A stretch of 64,000 bases of DNA from Hetaerina americana. Taxonomy: Eukaryota; Arthropoda; Insecta; Odonata; Calopterygidae. Location of the stretch: NCBI GenBank assembly GCA_022747635.1, contig JAKTNV010000019.1, forward strand, positions 10,327,501 to 10,391,500, given 5' to 3'. Made by a program: the position numbers and the translations under genes. Position 1 is the first letter of the stretch; each line of letters starts with the position of its first letter. Of this stretch, positions 9,915-21,178 are shown one piece after another. The notes beneath the pieces were generated by a model. The model searched no databases. It worked only from the letters and a program-made list of their open reading frames with translations, and was not told where the DNA came from.

Positions 9915-12499
9915 AGGATTCTTGAGAATTGCTGAGTAGAAATAATTTCTTTACTGGTTAAAACATTTTCGGCACCTGAAATAAGTGAACAAGTTTCTCG
10001 TGGGATTTCAAAGCAATATGATTTTTTTTAATGATGCCACTCTCCCGAATATTTTATTTATGTCTTTCCCGTGATTGGCGTTTAGGCTTTAAAAGTAGTT
10101 GCCTAACGTGTGATTTAGAAACTGGGCGAATGGTTAGTTGAACTTTAAACGGGTATTTCTCCGATGAATTCGTGACGGGTCGCGAACCTTCATAGATACG
10201 AAAGGGAATGAACGGGGAAGCACGGAGCAATTTCGCGGGCGAGGAAGGATACGAGTTGTGATGAGAGCGGCGACTGGCGGGCGATGGAGGGGGAGCGGGC
10301 GTTGCAGGGGGTGCGGGCGGGTGGTGGGAGTGGGGGATGTTGCGAGAGGTACTCTACGCGGCGAAACCCTTTCTTCTCTCCAATACGTCCTGAAAGTCGT
10401 CTGGTGTATTTTTCGTTTATTTTTCCAGCACGGTCAAGAAGTCCTTTAACGTTCCCGTGTCTTCCCCTCCCAATGCCCCCCTCCTTCCCATGCCCTCGCT
10501 GCCGCAAGAGTCACGAATTTTGAACGAAACGGGGAGAGTGAGGAGGGTGGGAGAGAGAGTTGTGTCGGAGTGTTGGGTGTTTAACGAAGTTGGATGGCCT
10601 GCATAGCGCCAGCGTTGTCAGGGAGGTTGTTTTCCCGCGCAAACGTGACATGTCACAGTCGCATTTGCGCCGCTTTTGCGATAGTCATTCGGCTGAGACG
10701 GAGTGGGGGGGGGGGGAATGGAAGTGGATGGAGATCAGTCACTATTTTTTTCACGTTCGCATTTCCTTCCGTGCTTCGTCGTTCGAAATTGATGGCTAAG
10801 CGGCGAATGAAAGAATGGCCCGTTAAAAGGGGTTAACGGCGAGTTTCGTTTCGTTTTTCGACCCCTTTCCCATACTCGCCGTCGATCGAAAAACGCAACG
10901 GATGCCAACCCGTTAAGCACCACGCATGGCGTAGGTAACGTCGCTCAAAATGCCGCCGAAGGAGCTAGATAGCATTGAAAATTGAAAGAACTGTCCATTA
11001 TTTATCGGGTGTTACTTTCTCTATTCTATGTAGGGATGAAATAGTTTACCATTACCAGAAAATGAGCACTAGCATTCGGATTAGACACGTTAGCAAAGAT
11101 TTATATGTTTTTATAACTTAGATTTGTATCAATTATAAATATGTGTATAAAGTTCTATGAGTTAAATGAATAATTAATTATTTTATGTATTCTTGTTTAA
11201 AATATTTCAAAATTATTGTTCATTAATTCACTGATATAAATGTATACATCTAACACAGCGAATTAGAAACATATAGGGAGAAAAATCACCCGCAAGGTAC
11301 AAATTGTGTACGATGGCTGACACAACTGAATAAACTGTGTTTAATCAGATTAATATTTGAGAATTGAATTTATTTTTCTGTTAGCGAGGGGAAGAGACGT
11401 AAGAACAAGAGTTTTCTATTGCCGGCTGCTGCTAGTGCGTATGTATTTGAGGCGACGGAGCGCAGAACAATATGTCTTTTGCTATTTTAATGTTCGAGGG
11501 ATGACTCCTCGCCGGACGCGGCCAACACTTAGCCGCGGCGGGCCTGGGAGAGGGATTCATCTCCCTCGGTCGCTGTTGCTGTTCCCGTCACGCCCAAACG
11601 CTTGAATGTCTCGACGCGAGTCACTCCCGGCGAATCCCTTGAGCAAGCATTCCGAAGTGACTAGGCGAACGTTTGCCTCCCGTTTTCATTTTCCTACTTT
11701 AGCTGGAGATGGCATGTGACTCGATTCTTTCGCCGAGATCGCTCACATGCGTATCTATTGACAATTACAGTACATCATTGCACCGGTCATAATCATCCCA
11801 AATAATGTTTCGGTGTGATTACGTCCAATGAACCGCAGTTGTTTCATAACTTAATGCGCCACATCGTTCCCCGTGGTTGCATTGGGTCGTCAGATAGAAA
11901 CACACGCAGTTCAAAAGACTGAATGCTACGTCGGTCTATTTATATTGCCCAAGCATTTCAGTCTTTCTGATATGACTGTCCCATTGAGAAATTTATATTT
12001 CACATGGCTGAGTCAAATACTAATTGTGTAGCTTCTCGTCTTGAAAAGAGCTGGAGGAAGTATGGAAATTTCCGGTTGGCGCACGTTACGGTACGTCTTC
12101 TACGTATATCTGTGCTGGTTTAAGAATTGTTCGAGGCAAATTTTAAATGTATATCGACTTATTTGATGCCAATTACTTCATACTGCGAAAATTGATAATT
12201 GACTGTGGAACTTTTCAAAGACATGCTGCAGCATTTTTTTTTTAACCGCTCATTGAGTTCAATTGGTGAAGATAAGTAATGCAAATATTTATATCCTCCA
12301 ATGAAAGTGCCCACCAGATTGGCCGCTTCACAAAGTGATGCTTTATTTCCCCTATCGCCTGTTTGCGGGGATTTATTTTAGCTGATGAAATTACTTGAGA
12401 AAACCATCATCTTCCTTTGAAGCGCGCATTTCATAAAAGGAAACCGCAGGAAAAAATGCCCCAGCCCATAAAACCGCTTTCACTTTCATTCACTCGGTA
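9915..12499. other. Noncoding DNA with GC-rich patches at 10.2-10.9 and 11.4-11.7 kb
   Basis: GC- and CpG-rich sequence at about 10230-10900 includes a G run at 10704-10716. A milder patch lies at 11380-11700. The rest is AT-rich. Open frames are short and overlap on both strands. I recognise no gene. Confidence 0.45.
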
Positions 12500-13670
12500 T
12501 TACGCCTCGTCGTAGTGTCATGCTTTTTTTCATTCCTCTCCCGCCGTCTGCTGAGAGCATTCATTGTGCAAGTCAACTTAGCCCTCCGCGGAAAAAAAAG
12601 GGACAAGCGGACGCGGGCAATCATTTAAGGCCCATTTCCTCTCGCAACTTTCCATCCTCCCAGGTATCCGTCTTATCCTCAGAGGGTGCCCGGAGCGTGT
12701 ATTACGAGAGATTCGAGCTGATCTTCAGCCTCCATAAGGGATGCTGGAACCAAGCGCGGCAGCCTTGCAAGCCGAGGAACACGGTAGTCATTCTAATTCC
12801 ACTTCATCTTCTCATGGAAATGTTTCCACACGACCGCGGGCCGAATGCCTATCATTTGATTGGAACGCTGGCTTAAAACCTTAATCCTTCCCATTTAAGT
12901 CCGCGTGGAATGGAAATTTCTCCGGCAGCGTTAAAAAAAAGTAATAACGACCTGACGCCTTATTTCCTCACGCAGTTTACGGCGTTGGTATTTTTTTTCC
13001 TCGCTCACGGCACTCCCTCCCCCGCGAGCGCCCATTGCCCTCCCGTCCCCCCGTCAGGGCCGGGAGAAAGACGCTTCGGGGCGGGGACATCCGCCGCGGA
13101 TTCAGAACAGGCGATGCCGCGAAATGTTTCGCAACTTGGCCGCGGGGCGTCGCCTCGTGGGGTTGGCGATGGGAGAGAGAGAGAGAGAGAGAGCATCTCG
13201 GAGGCATCGGGGCTGAGGTCACCTGACCCAGATCGGGATCTGCCGGAGCAGCGCGCTTCTATAAGACAGTCAGCGACGCAGAAAGCGGACTGATTAATGA
13301 ACGCGTTCCCGACTCCTTTTTCCACCATTTCTCATCCCACTGGGTGTACGTATATCTCTCCCCCTCCTGGTCCTCCCACGACCACCCTGCCCCTTGCAAT
13401 CGCCGGCCCTTTCCCTCCCCCTTCCCCCTCCAATGCCCTCCCTACCATTTTCCAACAAAGGCTGCCGTTCGAAGAGTTACGGCCTCTTCGATGGGACAGA
13501 GACAGTGTTTTGTCCGTTGGGGCGAACTTATGGGATCGGAGCGAACCTGCATGGCATTCCTGGCGGCTCAATCTTTTCTTTCTTGAGTCATTCTCTACAT
13601 GAGAGCGGAGGTAATGCTGCCACCAGGTGGCATCAGCAGATACTTAAAAGGGGGGAAATATTTGGATGAT
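12500..13670. other. GC/CpG-rich patch with a (GA)n tract
   Basis: CpG-rich sequence with many overlapping frames on both strands, including a 127-codon plus-strand frame at 12910-13293 and a 107-codon minus-strand frame at 13328-13005 across the same DNA. A (GA)n run lies at about 13173-13193; in insects such runs can bind GAGA-type factors. Pyrimidine-rich sequence follows at 13350-13450. This could be a promoter or regulatory island; no gene structure is apparent. Confidence 0.4.
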
Positions 13671-15290
13671 GGTTTTTTTTAAACTAGTTAAATTTATTCT
13701 CAACATGCCACGCTTTCACTTATTTATTAATAATGTTTTTGGAAAACCTTAGTGAGTTCGTTGGTGACTCCGTAAGAATAAAATAAAAATGTCCTCATAA
13801 TTTCGCTTCGTTGATTAACTCTCGAATTTCCGACAAGCTCACCAATGCATAAATATGCGCGAATCGACGCTAAAAGTCTTTCGACGAGCGAGGTGATCGG
13901 GCTAATTTACAACTACTCACCGATTTCGCTCGGTTTCTAGTGGAACGCCATGAGCCAATGTAGCATACTTTCACCGGGAAGGTAACGGTTATAATTCAAG
14001 TCCCTGTCTTTTATTATTTGGGAGTAATTAAATAGCTATTAGTTTTTATTCCATTCATTTCCCTAGGATATTAGTGGTAAGAGGTGTTCAGGGAAGAATC
14101 GGCGATTGCCTTCACATTCCTGCCTGTGGTTTCTCACACAAATTTGGAGTCATAAAATCGCAGCAAATGCTCGGTTGAGGTAAGGCAATGCAGGCGGGCA
14201 CGAACCGAAGGAAACCTGGCTCCTCCTCCAGCCAAGCGCTCTTCCATCAAATCGCCAAACACTGTCTCATTTATATAATTCGAGTATCTTCTTTTTTAAT
14301 CAATCTGGTCCAGTTGACGGAGACGATAGAAAGCCTCCGAGGATTGATTCGATGCATAATGGACACGTTTTTTTGAGTCTTGCGATGAAACTTTACACTC
14401 TGCTGAAAGTGATTGTGAATTTAAAATGAAAGGTATTCAGTTACGTTCCACGGGTGTGTGCTAATTATCGCCAATTTTGGATTGAGCCATGGCGGCGAGT
14501 CGGAATGGAGGGAGGGGTCGGAAAAGGAGATTAATGCGCGCCTTTGCAGTGGATGGATGGCGCGCGTGGACGCCCTCGCATGTGCACCACTGAGGATTAA
14601 GGTGGTCAATGGCATTAAGCCGCGTCCAACTCGAAGCCAACTCACGTTGTGTTCACCGCTGGAGTGAAGGTGTGCAAGGTGGAGTTTTATAAAAATGGGC
14701 GAGAAACAGCATCATCACTGCACAAACTTCTTCCGCATCAATCATAGGCCACCACCCTCCCTTAAGTGCGAGAGACTTCGTGATACAGACCGTGATTAGC
14801 GCGCGTCAAGTAACAGCTTCATTTGTTATTCGTTCCTGCGGGCGAGGGAGAGTTTTCGTTCAACTTTAATTGTCCACTACTCTAAGGAGATGCTAATTTC
14901 ACCGTAGATTTCTTATTTTGCAAAAAAAAGACGTTGGCTGTGGCGTATGAGTTATGCCTTCTCCTTGTAGCCATATAATGACATGAAATCTTGGGAACTG
15001 CTCCTTTCATCTGCTCATTTCAAATCTTTTACTGTCGGCATTGTGATGTTAAATTCTAATGTTGCACCTTCATTTCGTTATTAAAACTTAGCATAATATT
15101 AAACGCTGAAAGTATTCACTACACACCATGGATGAATTTATAACCAGGCACTAGCCGTATAGGCACTGAGGTTCGGTGTATTCGAGAGAGAAGGTGTAAA
15201 ACAATTTTCAAGCTTGGAGAAATGTCGTTTCATTCTCATTATGACTTTCTGCGAAAAATGGGGTTTTACATTTTCATTAACTCACACTCA
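13671..15290. other. AT-rich DNA, nothing recognised
   Basis: No gene, RNA or repeat that I can support. Confidence 0.5.
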
Positions 15291-15475
15291 CGGGGGACGT
15301 AGTAGTCCAGTTGGTAGAGCAATGAGATACTGCCCGGTGGTTCCGGGATCGATTCCAAGTGACGTCTGCGAGCTCCCTCAGCTTCTCCCAAGCTGTGTGA
15401 TAATTCTAGAGCCACATCTTCCTGGGAAACCAGAGGCCGCACAGGGAAAGGAATTGGACCCTCTTGCCACCCTGC
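15291..15475 (+). mobile_element. tRNA-derived SINE, family 2
   Basis: A perfect polymerase III A box (TAGTCCAGTTG, 15303-15313) is followed 43 bp downstream by a good B box (GGATCGATTCC, 15346-15356). A tRNA gene would end near 15370, but the sequence lacks a well-formed acceptor stem and no terminator T run follows. The unrelated 3' region continues to about 15475. I take it as a SINE head plus body, or a tRNA-derived relic. No second copy is visible in this window, and the 3' boundary is approximate. Confidence 0.5.
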
Positions 15476-17038
15476 CGTTTTTCTCTCATGCAATCTCTTA
15501 TTTTCACCTATCAAACTGACCTTCGAGTTGATAACTTTTATTTTGACCCTGCTGTCTTTTCCTTTCATGTGGCAGCCACTGCTTTCGGAGGTAGTTCCTC
15601 ATAGCGGGACGTAATCCGACATTATCTCATTCAATGCAAGCAGAACGATATCCCCGATCCCAGAAATTAATTGCTTTTGAAATTCGTAAAATGTGAAATA
15701 CCATGCCTAGTTTCTAATCTGCATACATGTACATCTGTGATACTTGACATTTTGTGCGTCTATTAAGTATCATCCCCACTTCTTATGACGCTTCACGAGA
15801 GAATTCAAATATTACAGTATTAGTTATTCCATTAAAAATATATTTTCACGAGTCGTGCGAGATTATGTTCATTATTTGACGTGGAAAACAAGACATATAT
15901 GGCATAATGTCATACCTAAAGTGATATCTTCAGATGAATGTAAACTCTATTCACTTCGTTGTCTCAATTCGCACTTGCACCATATTAACGGAAATCACAT
16001 GAGTATTGTTATTTGAGGATAAGTAAAGGGTTGTATGGTGCGATGGAAGGTCATTATTTTGGAAATGAAAGAAACGCCGGTCAATATTCCATTTTGGTCC
16101 TCTGCAGTGAGGGAGATGACGCTTCATTAAGCCCCGATACACAAGTTAAGCACTCGATGGTATATGTCCATTTTTATTTGGCTTGAACGTCGACGTTTTT
16201 TGAACGAAATGTTCATTAGAAATGCCAGTTACGATGTACATAAGTGATAAGATGGTCGAGATTTCAAGCGAGTAATCGTTTTTTATCTCTTTCAATGTTT
16301 TCGTCGCCCGGCTAACAACGTTTTCCGACTCCGTGGTCATACATATATCTGTCAACGAGAATGACAACTGAACGGTAAAGTTTCACTGTCGTTAAAATAA
16401 AGAAGTGTCCACACATTTTAGCCATGCGTGCCGTGTCGTGACCTCGCTCGCCTCTGATGATATGAAAATTGACTGCACGTGATCGGCTTTTTCGAGTCAC
16501 CCTAGGTCACGAAATTCAATCGGCATTGTTTCGAGTTGGTATATTGTATACCTTTCTGATATTTCTTACGATACACGTACCCGGGCTTGATTGTTTCGAT
16601 TTTTCGATCAGGAGTAGAAATGGCTGGAGTGGGGATTTCCTCCTCTTTTCCGGCATTTAGCCATGCTTTTTAAAAATTAAATTCAATATCTAAACTTTCG
16701 CGAGAAATACAAAATAAAGGTACACCTTTGGATGAATATGAAGTAAAGGAAATTCTGCATTACAGCCAAAAGTTGTGTATTCCTGTAGCCTAAAAATTTT
16801 GTAATATATTATTGGCCTTAAGAGTACTGATCTTCAAGTTGCTTCCTGGCCAACGCACACCTCATCGCTTCATACATTTCAGGATTTTGAACTTTCCTAT
16901 TTTCCAATGAACTATATCAAATGAAAAGCATGACATCATATTCAATGAAGTGCTCTAACTATACCAACAAACGTATATATCGTTATCTCATCAAATGACA
17001 TCATGTTCTAAGGCAATAATTTTTTAACTGCGTAGTTT
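15476..17038. other. AT-rich DNA, nothing recognised
   Basis: Unique sequence with only short, unconvincing open frames. Confidence 0.5.
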
Positions 17039-17367
17039 AAGAATACTCCAGTAGTAGTTTTGAGGGGAGGCGACCGACAGCTAAGGTCATTTGCGCCATA
17101 GGGGATGGACAGGAAAGGATGAAGGGTAGAGAGAAACCCGGCGTCGGCATTAGCCTACTCTTTACGAAAGGCGCCAAGGGGTCCGCAGTTTAACGTCCCA
17201 TCCGACGGACGGCGTACTCCCTCAAAGTGCCCTCCACAAAGCACCTCAAGTAGGGATCGAGATACCTCTGAAAAATATTCAACACCGCCGGGATTTGAAC
17301 CCGCGCCCTCAGGGTGGGAAGCCAGTACGTTAGCCCCTGCACCATCTCGATCCCCAAGAATACTCCA
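17039..17367 (-). mobile_element. SINE family 1, complete copy with 12-bp target-site duplication
   Basis: The body is 17051-17355 on the minus strand, flanked by a perfect AAGAATACTCCA repeat (17039-17050 and 17356-17367). Compared by eye with the 6.7-kb copy, only two base differences are seen over about 305 bp. Here the A box reads TGGTGCAGGGG and matches the consensus exactly, whereas the 6.7-kb copy has one A-to-G change in it. The B box GGTTCAAATCC is intact. This is probably one of the youngest insertions in the window and the better preserved for transcription. Confidence 0.92.
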
Positions 17368-18394
17368 TTATATGAAACGTGTAATATATGTATGATATGA
17401 TTTTTCACAGCAATTACCAGTATATTTCAATAGAAACTTTATAAACTAATTTATAGAGTATATCAGTCAAAACACATGAGGGGAACGCACGAATTGCTGT
17501 AAATGCCTTGATTGTTGGGCTGATTCATTTTTTGGAGATGTGGAAACTAATTCAATGGTGATTTTCAAGGGAGGCGTGACGTCACGAAAGTTAAAAGCTT
17601 CCCTGTTTTCAGCGACTGTTTCGGGCGTGAATTCGTGGAAAAAGAGGCGTGACGTACGCAAAGGAACACACACAGAAGCTTTCCACTTAGTAGGGATAAT
17701 TAAATGCCAGGTATTATAATGGGCTAGTAAAGGGGGCGTCGCCCTTGCCCAATCGGCGATCGGTTTTTACTATATCTTCTGGCCGCATCTAAAACATGAC
17801 TTTCGACGCCATTATTGATGTGGCAATGCTTCCTCGAAATATTTAGCAATTGCGTCCTTTCACCCTTACCCGGTACACGATATTCAGATATTGGCGCGGC
17901 TACCGATAGTGGATACTAGCCAAATTTTCCTGCGTAACATTAAAACATGCGAATATTAGAAATGTGTTGATCAATCCTTTAAAAAAGTTTCATTCTTGTA
18001 ATCTATCATTGAACTCATGAAAATCTGGTTTAATACACCGTTAACCATTAAATCCTGATTGATTTTGCTTCGTGGTCAGTGAATGTTGGAGCATACGAAT
18101 CTCATAATGTTACCTGTCTGGTCATCTTCCATAATGCGTAATCAGCTTCAATCATGCAGTTCGTTTTTTTTATGGACGAGAGAACCCCACAGATTGCAAG
18201 TATTGGTGTGGGCATTAATCCACGAGGAAACATGTTTTCCGCTGGTTCTACATTGACTACCTCATTTCGTTTACCATTTTCATGTTCAAAATTTTCCTTG
18301 GCTCTGTATTCCAGTGTGATATTAAAATATCGATTCTTTTGGAATTAAAAACGATTCTTTTGGAATTGTACAAGTTTTGTGAGTTTCCTGGTTG
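17368..18394. other. AT-rich DNA, nothing recognised
   Basis: Unique sequence between the SINE and the mariner element. Confidence 0.5.
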
Positions 18395-19151
18395 TACGAG
18401 GGTCATCCGGAAAGTAGTACCCGTTCGTGCCGCATGAAGTGCTGACGACGCGAGTAGCCGCTGGACGAGGTCAGATAGCTTCAGTGGCTTGTCTGCCTTC
18501 TCTGAGCCAAGTTGCGTGACGCTAGCATTGCCTGTGTTGTTTCTGTGATTGTTTACAATGTTTAAAAAAATTGAGAACGCCGCCAGTTGTGAAGTGAGGG
18601 CAGTGATTAAATTCCTCAATGCAAGAAACGTTCGCCCATGTGATATTCATCGCCAATTAAAGGAGGTGTATGGAGACAATGTAATGGACGAGTCGTCTGT
18701 TCGGCGGTGGTGTCGCAACTTCAACATGGGGAGGGGGAACACACACGACGATGAGCGTTCGGAGAGACCGTCTGTCATTACAGACCAACTGGTGAGCTCA
18801 GTTGACGAATTCGTGAGGAACGATCGGCGCGTCACAATTGATGACATCTGTGAGCATTTTCCCAATGTTTCTCGAACAATTGTTCATGAAATTGTTAAAC
18901 ACCATCTGCATTATGCAAAAATTTGTGCAAGATGGGTCCCTCGCGTATCTCAATGAGCTGGCGGCGAAGGACTATGCAGCAGGAATACAGAAACTTGTCA
19001 CACGTTATGACAAATGCCTTAATTTGCTTGGAGATTATGTTGAGAAGTAGTTTAAAGTATCCTCTTTCGAATAAAATTTTTTATGTTTGTTAATATTTAC
19101 TTTTGTGTCTTTATTTCACGAACGGGTACTACTTTCCGGATGACCCTCGTA
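18395..19151 (+). mobile_element. Internally deleted mariner transposon with intact ends
   Basis: The element spans 18397-19149 (753 bp) between TA dinucleotides at 18395-18396 and 19150-19151, the target duplication used by all Tc1/mariner elements. Terminal inverted repeats are 33 bp and perfectly matched (18397-18429 and 19117-19149), starting CGAGGGTCATCCGGAAAGTA. A full mariner is about 1.3 kb, so roughly 0.5 kb is missing from the catalytic centre of the gene. With intact ends it could still be mobilised in trans by a complete relative. Confidence 0.95.
18549..18956 (+). pseudogene. Mariner transposase remnant, DNA-binding domain only
   Basis: The 135-codon frame starts at the natural mariner start (MFKKIE...). 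It contains both helix-turn-helix units of the paired-like DNA-binding domain (residues about 8-60, with SSVRRWCRNF, and about 80-122, with TIDDICEHFPNVSRTIV) and ends soon after the WVPR linker motif. All three residues of the DD34D catalytic triad are absent. The C-terminal tail of the protein (YDKCLNLLGDYVEK, ending 19050) survives in another frame directly downstream, which places a single deletion junction near 18945-18957. Without the catalytic centre it cannot cut DNA. If translated, it could bind mariner ends and interfere with transposition; that is inference. Confidence 0.9.
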
Positions 19152-19487
19152 TGATTTTGCTTGCCAATTTTTATTTTCCCTTCCCGAAGAAATACGCATT
19201 TGCGTGCTTACACGCCGGCTGGAGTCTTCCGCTCGAGCGGATGCAGCCAGAGAGTTGTTTGCTCAGAGTCGGTTTAATCACTGGTTTCATTTGATCATGT
19301 ACCTGGCACTCTAACGCGTCAGTCAGTAGCAATATATTGAGTGTGTCAGCTTTTTTGTTTTAAAATTATTTAGTTTTCATTTTCTTCTCAAATTTTTACC
19401 TATAATTATTTGGCATCATGTAATAGTTTATCGGAATAATTCTAGCACTAACAATAAAACTATCATTCTGTGGTTCTATTTTTCTGT

Positions 19488-19490
<3 letters not shown>
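19152..19490. other. AT-rich DNA, nothing recognised
   Basis: Unique spacer between the mariner element and the (TA)n run. Confidence 0.5.

Positions 19491-19562
<72 letters not shown>
19491..19562. repeat. (TA)36 microsatellite
   Basis: An uninterrupted 72-bp TA run directly abuts the 5' end of LINE A. Its length is likely polymorphic, or an assembly estimate. Confidence 0.98.
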
Positions 19563-19566
<4 letters not shown>

Positions 19567-19853
19567 CCCCGGACTACAACCTTGACGTGGTGGAAGGGCT
19601 TGTGCGTTCCGATGACCCCTAGAGCTGTGCTGGCGGGAGTAATAAAAATTGCTCCTGGTAGGGTCACCCATGCCAGATAGGTCGAAGGTTAGGAGCCAGA
19701 CGAAAGGTAGTCCACGCAGCGTCTGTTCCTCAGTGAGGCGGCTGCAAGGGCGTCTGACCCCAGTGGGGCGGCCAGTAAGTGATGGTGTCACGTTAAAAAC
19801 ACTATTGAGGAAGGCAACGGGAAACCACCTCAATTATCATTCCCAAGAAAAAT
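19563..19853 (+). other. LINE A 5'UTR, conserved and probably structured
   Basis: Related copies of this leader occur at 35299-35583, 45931-46190 and 50645-50740. Conserved blocks include GACGTGGTGGAAGGGCTTG, the hairpin GGGAG...CTCC near 19634-19655, and CACGTTAAAAACACTATTGA close to the start codon. CTGGC (19630-19634) can pair with GCCAG (19672-19676). Some R2 and RTE-type elements carry HDV-like self-cleaving ribozymes at their 5' ends; I could not fold this leader into that shape by hand, so a ribozyme remains only a possibility. Confidence 0.6.
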
Positions 19854-20573
19854 ATGATGGACGATAGAGATATTTTGAGTCCTGGCAACTACGGGGCTCG
19901 GCCCTATCGGCCGTGTGTCGTGCCCGGCAGCGGGGGAGGCAAGGCTTCCGCGGTCTTCATCCCACGAAACCCTTGCAAGGGAAAACCAGCAGCAGCAGGA
20001 CAGAAGACGCAGAAGAAGAAGACCAAGTTAGTTAGAATAGGAACGTGGAATGTTAGGACAATGATGAGGACAGGGAAATTGGAGAATGTTAAGCGAGAGA
20101 TGGAAAGGGGAAATATAGATATTTTAGGTCTATGCGAGGTGAGATGGAAGGATAGCGGGGGTTACTGGAGTGATAATTATAGAATAATATACAGCGGCGG
20201 GGTCGAGAGCCAACGAGGGGATGACATAGTATTAAATGAAGAGGTAGGAAGAAGCGAAGTTAACATAGAGCAGGTAAAGGATAGAATACTACTAGTAGAG
20301 ATAAAAGCAGAAGCGACGAACTTGGTTATTATTCAGGTATACATGCCACCGAGCAACCATAAGGAAGAAGAGGTCGACAGGATATACGATCAGTTAGAGG
20401 ACATAATCGCGTGTGTTCCTGCCGGGAAACATTTGATAGTGATGGGGGATTTGAATGCGACGGTAGGCGAAGGAAGAGATGGTGATGAGGTGGGGGACTA
20501 CGGTTTAGGCACGAGGAATGACCGCGGGGAGAAAGCATTAAAGCATTGGAGTTCTGCAGAAAACAGGGGTTAG
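19854..20573 (+). pseudogene. LINE A endonuclease (APE-type), frameshifted
   Basis: A 239-codon frame starting MMDDRD. Residues about 59-236 are an exonuclease-endonuclease-phosphatase domain: TWNVRT (64-69), the metal-binding glutamate in LCEVRW (E95), VYMPPSN (162-168) and GDLNATVGE (198-206, with catalytic D199 and N201). The frame shifts near 20550. The domain's end is then readable in another frame (LVITNTWFRHHKRRRYTW, and the SDHN motif encoded near 20732-20743), with one more stop near 20660. In an intact element the enzyme nicks target DNA to prime reverse transcription. Similar proteins are often misannotated as craniofacial development protein 2. Confidence 0.9.
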
Positions 20574-20810
20574 TCATCACCAACACTTGGTTTAGACACC
20601 ACAAAAGACGCAGGTATACATGGAAAATGCCAGGTGACTCAGAAAGGTATCAGCTAGATTAAATCCTGGTTAGACACAGGTTTAGGAACAGTGTGATAAA
20701 TTCACACAGCTTCCCGGGAGCGGATGCGGACTCTGACCACAATTTAGCTGTTATGAAATATAGCGTCCGTTTCAAAAAGATAAGGCAGGGGCGGCGAGTC
20801 ATTAAATGGT

Positions 20811-21020
20811 TTGAAAAGGAAGGAATATAAACAAGCAGTAGAGGAAATCATGGAGGATGGTAAAGAGCTAAGTACTATCGAAGAAAAAAGTGAAAGTATC
20901 AAGAAAGGGTTGTCGAAAGCCGCAAAAGAGACTATTGGAACCGTTAACGCTAAAAGGACTAGGAAACCATGGATCACGGATGAGATGATTACAAAGATGG
21001 ATGAGTGGAGAAAATGGAAG
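20811..21020 (+). pseudogene. LINE A linker between endonuclease and reverse transcriptase
   Basis: The peptide from EEIMEDGKELSTIEEK through TRKPWITDEMI closely matches LINE B at 50784-50950 (EEIMDENKELSTIEEK ... TWKPWITDEIV). This shows the two elements are sister copies of one family. The frame runs into the TA repeat immediately afterwards, where the reverse transcriptase should begin. Confidence 0.85.
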
Positions 21021-21021
21021 A

Positions 21022-21056
21022 ATATATATATATATATATATATACATATAATATAT
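21022..21056. repeat. (TA)n at the LINE A deletion junction
   Basis: An interrupted TA run sits exactly where the reverse-transcriptase region is missing. A further run at 21151-21178 follows the 3' tail. Confidence 0.9.
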
Positions 21057-21150
21057 GCTTTGTTTATTTTATTTAAATGTTTTATTTAGTAGCTGTGTCC
21101 ATCCAAAAACCTACCTCAACCGGTAGATTACTTAATAATAATAATAATGT

Positions 21151-21178
21151 TTATATATATGTATATATATATATATAT
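21151..21178. repeat. (TA)n following the LINE A tail
   Basis: A TA run interrupted by one G, just after the (AAT)n tail of LINE A. LINE A is therefore bordered on both sides by TA microsatellite. Confidence 0.9.

Larger units (their letters stand above)
19563..21149 (+). mobile_element. LINE A: non-LTR retrotransposon lacking reverse transcriptase
   Basis: From 5' to 3' it holds a structured GC-rich 5'UTR (19563-19853), an APE-type endonuclease frame (19854-20573, continuing broken to about 20790), a linker region (20811-21020), a TA-rich stretch (21022-21056), and then the 3'UTR and (AAT)n tail (about 21057-21149). The 3' end matches that of LINE B at 52720-52812 (shared block GTGTC-ATCC-AAAACCTACCT and AATAATAATG tail). 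The reverse-transcriptase region, about 1.7 kb in LINE B, is missing and replaced by TA repeat. The family is RTE-like by its endonuclease; clade assignment is tentative. Confidence 0.85.

Noticed and set aside
12910..13328. 127-codon plus and 107-codon minus frames
   Set aside because: Mutually overlapping opposite-strand frames in a CpG-rich patch with low-complexity composition; no homology recognised.
19396..19833. 145-codon minus-strand frame with a long Ile-Tyr repeat
   Set aside because: The repeat is simply the translated (TA)36 microsatellite and the rest is antisense to the LINE A leader.
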